The position numbers and the translations under genes are program-made. The notes under the pieces are model-generated. The model was not told the origin of the DNA. It was given only the letters and a program-made list of their open reading frames with translations, and did no database searches. A DNA stretch of 64,000 bases from Ilumatobacter coccineus YM16-304 (GTDB taxonomy: Bacteria; Actinomycetota; Acidimicrobiia; Acidimicrobiales; Ilumatobacteraceae), in NCBI RefSeq assembly GCF_000348785.1, contig NC_020520.1, positions 558,001 to 622,000 on the forward strand, given 5' to 3'. Every line of letters begins with the position of its first letter. Position 1 is the stretch's first letter. This document shows positions 1-6,467 of the stretch, one piece after another.

Positions 1-1
1 G

Positions 2-901
2 CCGTCGCGTGAGCGCACCTCGCCGCTGGCGGAAGCGTCGGCGCTGGCGATGCACCTCGGTGCGTCGCTCGGCACCGTGCCGCGGTTCGTCAGCAGCCAC
101 ATGGAGACCTACAACCGGTCGATCAACGGGCGCTACCGCACGTTCACCTGGCGGCCCGCCGAGAAGATCTTCCTCGACTACAACACCCGGTCGGCGCTCG
201 CCTACATGCGTGCCGCCGACGCGCTCGGCCGGATCCATCCCATGGGGCTGTCGCATCCGGCGGCCAACGACCTCCTCGTCGATGCCCGCAACGCGCTCGA
301 CGACGTGCTCCGGCTCAACACCGAACTCGCCGACCGGCTCGACGTCGACGAGTTCTTCTTCTGCGTGCGCCCGTACTACAAGCCGTACCGCGTCGGTTCG
401 CAGGAGTACCGCGGGGCCAATGCCGGCGACTTCGCCGCGTTCAACCAGGTCGACATGTTGCTCGGCCTGTGCTTGCCGACCGAGGCGCAGTACACCCAGA
501 TCGTCATCGAGAAGATCCCGTATCTGACCCCCGACGAGCAGCGACGGCTGCACGACTCGTTCCGCCACCCGAACCTGCTCGACAGTCTGCTCGAACAGCG
601 CGAACACGCCGGTGAGGCCTGGTTCCGCGAGAACGCGCAGGCGTACCTCGAGGTGTGTGCGGCCCACGGCGCGGCCGCCGCGCACCACCACGACGAGTTG
701 GTCGCGCGCTTCATCACGGCGCCGTCGACGGGGATCCCGCCCGAGTTCTTGGAGGGCATCACCGCGAGCGGGCCGCCGCTCGACGTGCTCCTGCGAGCGC
801 TCGAAGGGCTGCGCGATCGCCGGCTCGCCGCCCCGCGCGACGACATTCCGACTCGGCACGACGATCTCGTCGAGCTCCGCTCGTTGATCGCCGCACCGTG
901 A
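2..901 (+). CDS. PrnB-like (DUF1864) heme-dioxygenase-fold protein, 5' end missing
   Basis: The reading frame is open from the left edge, so the gene is probably cut; the first in-window ATG is at 50. The product resembles monodechloroaminopyrrolnitrin synthase PrnB (DUF1864), a member of the tryptophan/indoleamine 2,3-dioxygenase superfamily that binds heme and acts on tryptophan derivatives. The strongest visible signal is HHHDELVARF near the C-terminal third: the last His followed by x3-V-x-R matches the spacing of the proximal heme His in tryptophan dioxygenases (H-x3-V-x-R). A Tyr/Arg-rich stretch (VRPYYKPYRVG) lies mid-protein. Its TGA overlaps the GTG start of the next gene, so the two are translationally coupled. 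Family call from sequence memory; substrate unknown. Confidence 0.7.
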   Translation, partial: PSRERTSPLAEASALAMHLGASLGTVPRFVSSHMETYNRSINGRYRTFTWRPAEKIFLDYNTRSALAYMRAADALGRIHPMGLSHPAANDLLVDARNALDDVLRLNTELADRLDVDEFFFCVRPYYKPYRVGSQEYRGANAGDFAAFNQVDMLLGLCLPTEAQYTQIVIEKIPYLTPDEQRRLHDSFRHPNLLDSLLEQREHAGEAWFRENAQAYLEVCAAHGAAAAHHHDELVARFITAPSTGIPPEFLEGITASGPPLDVLLRALEGLRDRRLAAPRDDIPTRHDDLVELRSLIAAP

Positions 902-1995
902 GCGCCGCCGACCTGTTCGCCTCGCCGCCGGGGACGTACCTGCTCAGCCACTCGGTCGGCCTGCCGCTCGCCGGAGCTCACGAGCAGCTCGGCACCGACT
1001 ACTTCGACACGTGGGCGACCGACCCGGAAGCCGCGTGGCCGACGTGGTTGCAGTTGATCGACGAGTTCAGAGGGTCGTTGGCCGGTCTGCTCGGTGGTGA
1101 CGCCGCGTCGTACTGTCCGCAGCAGAACGTGTCGAGCGGGTTCACGAAGATCCTGCAGGCGGTGCGCCCGGCCGGTCGGACCCCGGTCGTGTTGCTCACC
1201 GAAGAGGCATTCCCGTCGCTGGGTTTCGTGTGCGAGCACGCCGGCTACGAGGTGCGCTACATCCCGTCGAGCGTCGACGTGACTGACGTGTCGGCCTGGG
1301 CCGGTCACGTGGGTGACGACGTCGACGTCGTGCTGATCACCCAGGTGCATTCCAACACGGGCCAGCTCGTCCCGGTGGTCGACGTCGCCGCGCTGGCCCG
1401 CCAGAGCGGCGCGCTGTCGGTCGTCGACGTCGCTCAATCGGTCGGGGTGATCCCGATCGACGTCGTGGCCTGGAACGCCGACTTCCTCGTCGGCTCGTGC
1501 GTGAAGTGGCTCTGCGGCGGACCGGGTGCCGGGTGGATGTGGGTGGCGCCCGACGTGCTCGACCGGTGCGCACCCACCGACGTCGGGTGGTTCTCACACG
1601 CCGACCCGTTCGAGTTCGACATCCATCGGTTCCGCTACGCCGACGACGCCCTGCGGTTCTGGGGCGGCACGCCGAGCGTCCTGCCGTTTGCGGTCGCCCG
1701 CCGATCGATCGACGTGATCGCCGGCATCGGCGTCGACACGATTCGGTCGCACAACCTCGAGCTCACCGATCGGTTGATCGAACGCTGCGGGTCGATGGTC
1801 GTGAGCCCGCTCGACGCCGACCGCCGTAGCGGCACCGTCGTCGTCGACCCGGATACACCGATCGAGGACGCGCTCGCCGCGCTGCGCGCCAGCGGTGTCC
1901 GCGTCGACGCGCGGTCGACGGGCCTGCGCATTTCACCGCACGTCTACAACTCGGCCGACGACATCGAGCGTGCGGCGGCGATCCTCCGTCCCTGA
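898..1995 (+). CDS. Class V PLP-dependent enzyme, kynureninase-like
   Basis: A 365-residue fold-type I PLP enzyme of aminotransferase class V, nearest in style to kynureninase and cysteine desulfurase-like proteins. The PLP-binding Asp is D177 in SVVDVAQS and the Schiff-base Lys is K203 in GSCVKWLCGGPGAG, a context typical of kynureninases (K followed by a Gly-rich turn). HSNTGQ at 151-156 is the usual substrate-loop motif. The GTG start at 898 overlaps the upstream TGA by four bases, which indicates coupling to the PrnB-like gene. A TDO-fold enzyme followed by a kynureninase-like enzyme suggests oxidative opening of an indole-type ring followed by side-chain cleavage, but no formamidase is visible. 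Pathway and substrate are inference. Confidence 0.8.
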   Translation: MSAADLFASPPGTYLLSHSVGLPLAGAHEQLGTDYFDTWATDPEAAWPTWLQLIDEFRGSLAGLLGGDAASYCPQQNVSSGFTKILQAVRPAGRTPVVLLTEEAFPSLGFVCEHAGYEVRYIPSSVDVTDVSAWAGHVGDDVDVVLITQVHSNTGQLVPVVDVAALARQSGALSVVDVAQSVGVIPIDVVAWNADFLVGSCVKWLCGGPGAGWMWVAPDVLDRCAPTDVGWFSHADPFEFDIHRFRYADDALRFWGGTPSVLPFAVARRSIDVIAGIGVDTIRSHNLELTDRLIERCGSMVVSPLDADRRSGTVVVDPDTPIEDALAALRASGVRVDARSTGLRISPHVYNSADDIERAAAILRP

Positions 1996-2020
1996 GCGCC
2001 GCAGTCGCGCCGAGGTCGCG

Positions 2021-2026
2021 TAAGTT
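2021..2026 (+). promoter_or_regulatory. -10 box TAAGTT, leaderless NUDIX gene
   Basis: TAAGTT lies 6 nt before the GTG at 2033, with no Shine-Dalgarno between, as expected for a leaderless transcript. No convincing -35 is seen. Confidence 0.45.
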
Positions 2027-2032
2027 GATGGG

Positions 2033-2728
2033 GTGACCGCTGACGCACGAGACCTGGCTCGCTGGAGCGAAACCCTCGCGGGGATCGCCCGAACGGGGAT
2101 GGCCTTCACCGAGAGCCTGTACGAGCGCGAACGGTACGAAGAGGTGTTGCACGTCGCCGGCGACATCAAGGCGGCGGCTCGTGCCGCGGCCGACGAGGTC
2201 GAAGTCGAGCGCGAGGTCGACCACTTCGTCCAGGAATGGATGGAGTCGATCGGCGAGGGCGTACCCGGGTACGTCACGCCGAAGGTGGCGATCGGGGCGA
2301 TCGTCGGCAACGAGAACAGCGAAATCCTCCTCGTGCAGCGCAAGGACTCCGGCATCTGGCTGTACCCGACCGGGTGGGCCGACATCGGCTATTCGCCGTC
2401 GGAGGTAGCGGTCAAGGAAGTGAGCGAAGAGACCGGCATCGAGTGCGACGTCAGTCGCTTGCTCGGCGTGGTCGACGGCCAGCGCATGGGATTCAGCCGC
2501 TTCGGCATGTACATGCTGCTGTTCCACTGCACAGCGACGGGTGGAGAACTCAACCCGCATCCGCTCGAGACCGGTGACGTCGGCTGGTTCTCGCGTGACG
2601 AGTTGCCCGAGGCGACGGCCGGCGCGGCCTGGTGGGGTTCGATGGCGTTCGCTGCGATCGACGGCGAGCAGGCGCCCGCCACGTTCGATCCGGTCCGCGA
2701 CGCCATCTGGCGCACCGACGACACCTGA
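2033..2728 (+). CDS. NUDIX hydrolase with N-terminal helical domain
   Basis: A 231-residue protein. Residues 1-75 are charged and helical, like the Nudix_N domain of bacterial ADP-ribose/NDP-sugar pyrophosphatase-like proteins; residues 80-215 are the NUDIX fold. The NUDIX box runs from G114 (GWADIGYSPSEVAVKEV, then SEETGI). Against the consensus G-x5-E-x7-REU-x-EE-x-G-U it has Tyr120 in place of the first Glu and Lys in place of Arg, while the metal-binding EVSEE core is intact. Hydrolysis of a nucleoside diphosphate linked to another group is expected; substrate unknown. GTG start chosen because a -10 box sits 6 nt upstream. Confidence 0.85.
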   Translation: MTADARDLARWSETLAGIARTGMAFTESLYERERYEEVLHVAGDIKAAARAAADEVEVEREVDHFVQEWMESIGEGVPGYVTPKVAIGAIVGNENSEILLVQRKDSGIWLYPTGWADIGYSPSEVAVKEVSEETGIECDVSRLLGVVDGQRMGFSRFGMYMLLFHCTATGGELNPHPLETGDVGWFSRDELPEATAGAAWWGSMAFAAIDGEQAPATFDPVRDAIWRTDDT

Positions 2729-2730
2729 CG

Positions 2731-2751
2731 CCGCCGGGCGGTCGCCGGCGG
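2731..2751. terminator. Hairpin between convergent genes
   Basis: CCGCCGG and CCGGCGG form a perfect 7-bp stem around a 7-nt loop, exactly between the converging stop codons at 2728 and 2758. No T-run. Could serve both directions. Confidence 0.45.
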
Positions 2752-2757
2752 TCGCGC

Positions 2758-3627
2758 TCAGTCCTGGTCGCGGAGGAACTGCTCGACTTCGTCCATCAAC
2801 TGTTCGGGGTCGACGGGGTCGGCAGTGGTGAGGTCGTCGGCGGGCGATGCCTGCTCGTCGGCCATCTGTTCGAGTCGGTGAAGGTACTCGGCCATGTCGT
2901 CGTCTTCGCCGATGAGCGCGGCGACGCGAGCCTCGTACTCGGCGGCGCCGGAGGCGAGCCGGGAGAGCGGTGCGGGCGTACCGATCATCGAGCAGGCCCG
3001 ATCCACGAGTGCCATGGCGGCCTTGGGCGACGGCACCTGCGAGGCGTAGCCGGGCACCGCTGCCCACAGCGAGGCCGTGGGAAGCCCGGCGGTGCTGAGC
3101 GCGTCTTGGAGCACACCGACGATGCCGGTGGGGCCTTCGTACTGCGACCGCTCGAGTTCGAAGCGTTCGACCAGCCCGTTGTCGGTGGCGTTGCCGATGA
3201 GTTGCACGGGACGCGAGTGCGGCACGTCGGCGAGGAGCGCGCCGAGCGAGATCGACATGGTGGCACCGAAGCGTTCGGCGATGCCGACGATCTGCTCGCT
3301 GAACAAGCGCCAGCGGAGCGCGGGCTCGGGGCCGAGCACCAGGATCACGTCGGTGCCGGGAAGCGACGCCGACCACACGCCGACCGTGGGCCACACGATC
3401 GAGCGCTTGTTCTCGGCGTCGAGCTTGATCTGCGGGCGGACCGTGGCGAAGTCGGTGAACGCCTCGGGATCGATCTCGGCGAGCGCTTCGGCGCCCCACG
3501 ATTCGACCATCGTCGTCAGCGCAGACGAAGCGGCATCACCGGCGTCGTTCCATCCGGTGAAGGCTGCGACCACCACCGGGCGGTCGAGCGATGGCTCCGC
3601 AAGCCAGCGAACGTGTTCGGTTCCCAC
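2758..3627 (-). CDS. PAC2 family protein
   Basis: About 289 residues, related to the proteasome assembly chaperone PAC2 family, common as a conserved protein of unknown function in actinobacteria. The family signature RPVVVAAFTGWNDAGDAAS near the N-terminus followed by an Asp/Gln-rich loop is clear; the C-terminus is acidic. I chose the GTG at 3627 because TAGCGT lies 7 nt upstream; an upstream GTG at 3666 would add 13 residues of low-complexity sequence. Divergent from the acetyltransferase at 3684. A proteasome link is plausible from the family, but no proteasome genes are in the window. Confidence 0.85.
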   Translation of the reverse strand: MGTEHVRWLAEPSLDRPVVVAAFTGWNDAGDAASSALTTMVESWGAEALAEIDPEAFTDFATVRPQIKLDAENKRSIVWPTVGVWSASLPGTDVILVLGPEPALRWRLFSEQIVGIAERFGATMSISLGALLADVPHSRPVQLIGNATDNGLVERFELERSQYEGPTGIVGVLQDALSTAGLPTASLWAAVPGYASQVPSPKAAMALVDRACSMIGTPAPLSRLASGAAEYEARVAALIGEDDDMAEYLHRLEQMADEQASPADDLTTADPVDPEQLMDEVEQFLRDQD

Positions 3628-3634
3628 GAACGAC

Positions 3635-3640
3635 ACGCTA
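3635..3640 (-). promoter_or_regulatory. -10 box TAGCGT for PAC2 gene
   Basis: On the minus strand TAGCGT is followed after 7 nt by the GTG at 3627: leaderless arrangement. It shares the short spacer with the divergent acetyltransferase promoter. Confidence 0.45.
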
Positions 3641-3670
3641 CCGGTCGACGATGATCGCGTGGCCACGACG

Positions 3671-3676
3671 TATCGT
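3671..3676 (+). promoter_or_regulatory. -10 box TATCGT for GNAT gene
   Basis: TATCGT, 7 nt before GTG 3684, no Shine-Dalgarno: leaderless arrangement. Confidence 0.45.
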
Positions 3677-3683
3677 TGAGCGG

Positions 3684-4139
3684 GTGAGTGATCAGGAAAC
3701 GCCGTCCGTGTCGAGTTCGATCGAGATCGCCGAGGTCGCCGACGACGAGTTGGTCGCGGCGTTCGAGCACCTGATCCCGCAGCTCTCGTCGTCGTCGCCG
3801 CCTCCCAGCCGCGAGGCGCTCGCCGAACTGGTCGAGGGAACCGACACCGTGGTGTTCATCGCTCGTGTCGACGGGGCGATCGTCGGCAGCCTGACGCTGG
3901 CGTTCTACCGCATCCCGACCGGGATCAAGGCGTGGATCGAAGACGTCGTGGTCGACGATGCGGCTCGCGGGCACGGCATCGGTCGCCGGCTCAACGAGGC
4001 CGCGCTCGACGTGGCACGCGAGCGTGGCGCGAAGAACGTCAGCCTGACGAGCCGCCCGTCGCGCGAGGCCGCCAACCGGCTCTATCAGCGAATCGGGTTC
4101 AAGATCCGCGAGACGAACCTGTACCGCTTCGACTTCTGA
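3684..4139 (+). CDS. GNAT family N-acetyltransferase
   Basis: A 151-residue protein consisting of a single GNAT domain. The acetyl-CoA pyrophosphate-binding loop is RGHGIGRRL, preceded by the beta-4 strand WIEDVVVDDAA, and the C-terminal ANRLYQRIGF motif is typical. It transfers an acetyl group from acetyl-CoA to an unknown amine. GTG at 3684 is favoured by a -10 box 7 nt upstream; an ATG at 3591 would extend into the divergent gene. Converges with the HEAT-repeat gene. Confidence 0.85.
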   Translation: MSDQETPSVSSSIEIAEVADDELVAAFEHLIPQLSSSSPPPSREALAELVEGTDTVVFIARVDGAIVGSLTLAFYRIPTGIKAWIEDVVVDDAARGHGIGRRLNEAALDVARERGAKNVSLTSRPSREAANRLYQRIGFKIRETNLYRFDF

Positions 4140-4161
4140 CGCCGAGCACAGCATCGCCGTT

Positions 4162-4181
4162 CGGTGACGCCGTCGTCACCG
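4162..4181. terminator. Hairpin between convergent genes
   Basis: CGGTGAC and GTCACCG make a perfect 7-bp stem with a 6-nt loop between the stops at 4139 and 4190. No strong T-run. Confidence 0.4.
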
Positions 4182-4189
4182 CTCGCGTT

Positions 4190-4840
4190 TCAGTCCTGAT
4201 CGTCCTGGTCCTGATCGTCATCGTCCTGATCGTCATGGTCGTGATCGTCGTCGACGTCGGCCGTGGCGCGACGCAGGTCCTCGGCTGCCTGGCGGACCTG
4301 CCAGTCGCGATCCTCGAGAGCCCGGTCGATGGCTGCCTCGACCTCGTCACCGTCGAACGGGGCGAGGGCGAGCACGGCACGTCGGCGCACGGCCGGCTTG
4401 TCGGTGGTGGCGGCGATGATCGTCGGCACCGCGCGCTCGTCGCCGATGGCTCCGAGCGCGGCGACGGACGACTCTCTCACGAGCGGATCGTCGGCGTTGA
4501 CCGCGAGGTCGATCAACCGCACCACGATCTCGTCGCGTTTCGATTCGTGTTCGCCACACGCCCACGCCGCGACCTCGACCACCCGTGGGTCGACGTCGTG
4601 CAGGGCACCGACCAGGTCGACGTCGGGATGCGTGGCGGCGACTTCGGCAGCGCGCCGGCGCACCGACGGTTCGTCGTCGGCGAGGGCCGTCGCCACCTCG
4701 TCGTCGCCGAGCCGGCCGAGTCGTTCGAGCGCACCGAGCGCCGTGGCGCGCACGGCCGGGTCGGTCGAGGCGAGGCCGAGCCGAGCGGTGTCGACGTCGC
4801 CGCTGTGCCCGGCGATCGCCACCTCGCGTCGGGTGATCAC
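4190..4840 (-). CDS. HEAT-repeat protein with Asp/Gln/His-rich tail
   Basis: About 216 residues forming five or so PBS-lyase/HEAT-like helical repeats (recurring pattern DPxVRxxAxxALGxLGD, for example residues 27-45 and LVRESSVAALGAIGDERAV), a scaffold for protein-protein contact. The last about 22 residues are a low-complexity Asp/Gln/His tail (DDDHDHDDQDDDD) that could bind metal or stay disordered. The GTG start at 4840 overlaps the TGA of the upstream membrane-protein gene by four bases, so the two are coupled and probably act together at the membrane. No enzymatic motif. Confidence 0.75.
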   Translation of the reverse strand: MITRREVAIAGHSGDVDTARLGLASTDPAVRATALGALERLGRLGDDEVATALADDEPSVRRRAAEVAATHPDVDLVGALHDVDPRVVEVAAWACGEHESKRDEIVVRLIDLAVNADDPLVRESSVAALGAIGDERAVPTIIAATTDKPAVRRRAVLALAPFDGDEVEAAIDRALEDRDWQVRQAAEDLRRATADVDDDHDHDDQDDDDQDQDDQD

Positions 4841-5160
4841 GACTTGAGGAGATCGGTGAGTGTGATGACGATGTACGCGGCGCTGAACGCCACGATGATC
4901 GCGAACACCGCTCCCATCACGACCGCGATGCCGAGACTCGCCGCCGCCGCCCAGATACGACGGAAGATGTTGGGCCGTTTGTAGAGCGGCACGGTCGCCT
5001 CGGCGATGCCGATGGGCACGCGCGGTCGAAGAACTTTCGGCTCGGCGCGTGGCGTTCGGGGCACCGCTCTGGCATTCTTGCGCCAGCCCGCGAACACGAG
5101 CGCCGCTATGGCCAGGGCCGCCATCCAACCGGCTTGAGTAGTGAGATCCGTGACTGACAC
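4837..5160 (-). CDS. Small two-TM membrane protein
   Basis: About 107 residues: an N-terminal TM helix (AGWMAALAIAALVFAGW), a basic Pro-rich loop (about 45 residues with RTPRAEPKVLRPRVP), then a second long TM stretch (AAAASLGIAVVMGAVFAIIVAFSAAYIV). No family recognised. GTG 5160, ATG 5172 and ATG 5181 are all possible starts; each overlaps the 5' end of the divergent protease gene, so the two promoters must lie inside each other's coding region. Coupled by an ATGA-type overlap to the HEAT-repeat gene. Confidence 0.6.
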   Translation of the reverse strand: MSVTDLTTQAGWMAALAIAALVFAGWRKNARAVPRTPRAEPKVLRPRVPIGIAEATVPLYKRPNIFRRIWAAAASLGIAVVMGAVFAIIVAFSAAYIVITLTDLLKS

Positions 5161-6373
5161 GACAACCCCCATCGTACTCACCGCACCCCGTCAGCGGTGG
5201 TGGGCGGTGATTTCCGCAGCGCTGGCGATGCTGCTGATGGCGGCGATCGCCGTGAGCGTGCTGATCCCCGCCGAGCTGTTCGCCAAGGCCGACAACCCTC
5301 GACTCGGAGTGCAGCAGGCGGCCCCGTACGCCCGAGTGCCGGCCTCGGCCGAGTCGGTCAACGATCGGGTGGTCTACAACGACCTGCCCGACGACGTCGA
5401 GGTCTACGACACGAACGGCGACTTCTTCTTCGTCACGGTGAGCGCTCCCACACAGTCGTTGCTGAGCTGGCTGATCGGCGCGAACGAACCCGTCGTCGAC
5501 CCGCTCACCGAAGAAGGCAAGTACGGCAATCTCACCCCGACCCAGAGTCGCCAGGTGAGCTTGCAGCAGATGCGGACCGCAACCGAGGAAGCGCAGTACG
5601 TGGCGCTGCTCACGGCCGGCTACGAACCGACGGTCGAGCCGGGCGAGGTCATCATCCAAGACATCCTGTGTCGCGTCACGGCCGAGAACGGCGACTGCGA
5701 GGAGCCGTTCCCGTCCGACGAACAACTCGACCCGGCCGACACGATCCTCGAGGTCGACGGCGTTCCGATCGGCACACTCGCCGATCTGTCGGAGGAGCTC
5801 GACGGTCGTTCGCCGGGCGACATGGTCGACCTGAAGATCAGTCGACCCGATGTGGGCGAACTCGACGTCACGGTCGAACTGTCGACGGCGATCGAGGAGC
5901 CCGATCGCACGATCGTCGGGTTCGTCCCGTTCGACACCGCATCGGTCGATCTGCCATTCGACGTGTCGATCGACTCTGGCGCCATCGGTGGCCCGTCGGC
6001 CGGACTCGCGTTCACGCTGGCGTTGATCGACGAACTCACCGAAGGCGACCTCACCGGCGGACGCGACATCGCCGTCACGGGCACCATCGATCTCGAGGGC
6101 AACGTCGGCGCGATCGGTGGCCTCGAGCAGAAGGTGAGCGCCGTCAAGCAGCACGGCGTCGACGTGTTCCTCATTCCGGCGTCGCAGTTCGAACTCGGCG
6201 AGCCCTTCGAGGGCGAAGAACCCGGCGAGATCTGCCGCTGGGAGTGCCTGAACGCTGCGGGTGACGACGACGTCGTGCTGATTCCGGTCGCGAACGTCAA
6301 CGAAGCCCTGATCGCCTTGCGTTTCCTGGGCGGCGACCCGGTCGTGCCGGTCAACGCCGACGACGCCGCCTGA
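5150..6373 (+). CDS. Membrane-anchored Lon-like serine protease with PDZ domain (YlbL type)
   Basis: About 407 residues. Order: short cytoplasmic N-terminus, one TM helix (ISAALAMLLMAAIAVSVLIPAELF), an extracytoplasmic linker, a PDZ domain (around DTILEVDGVPIGTLADL), and a Lon S16 proteolytic domain. The Ser-Lys dyad is visible: Ser in IGGPSAGLAF and Lys in GLEQKVSAVKQHGVDVFLIP. The ATPase of true Lon is absent, as usual for this family. It probably cleaves misfolded or signalling proteins outside the membrane. GTG 5150 preferred; GTG 5141 is three codons upstream in the same frame. Confidence 0.88.
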   Translation: MTDTTTPIVLTAPRQRWWAVISAALAMLLMAAIAVSVLIPAELFAKADNPRLGVQQAAPYARVPASAESVNDRVVYNDLPDDVEVYDTNGDFFFVTVSAPTQSLLSWLIGANEPVVDPLTEEGKYGNLTPTQSRQVSLQQMRTATEEAQYVALLTAGYEPTVEPGEVIIQDILCRVTAENGDCEEPFPSDEQLDPADTILEVDGVPIGTLADLSEELDGRSPGDMVDLKISRPDVGELDVTVELSTAIEEPDRTIVGFVPFDTASVDLPFDVSIDSGAIGGPSAGLAFTLALIDELTEGDLTGGRDIAVTGTIDLEGNVGAIGGLEQKVSAVKQHGVDVFLIPASQFELGEPFEGEEPGEICRWECLNAAGDDDVVLIPVANVNEALIALRFLGGDPVVPVNADDAA

Positions 6374-6387
6374 CCCGACGACCCCGA

Positions 6388-6422
6388 CCTGGCTATTTCC
6401 ATCCGGGATGGAAATAACCAGG
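6388..6422. terminator. 35-bp inverted repeat after Lon-like gene (terminator or operator)
   Basis: Two 17-bp arms (CCTGGCTATTTCCATCC and its near-perfect complement, one mismatch) flank a single base, 15 bp after the protease stop and 33 bp before the DivIVA-domain -10 box. AT-rich core (TATTTCC/GGAAATA) and no T-run make an operator about as likely as a terminator. Confidence 0.5.
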
Positions 6423-6454
6423 TGGGCCTCCACCATCTCAGCGTCTGGGACGCG

Positions 6455-6460
6455 TAGCGT
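6455..6460 (+). promoter_or_regulatory. -10 box TAGCGT for DivIVA-domain gene
   Basis: TAGCGT 7 nt before ATG 6468; identical hexamer and spacing to the PAC2 promoter. Leaderless arrangement. Confidence 0.45.
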
Positions 6461-6467
6461 TGCGTGA

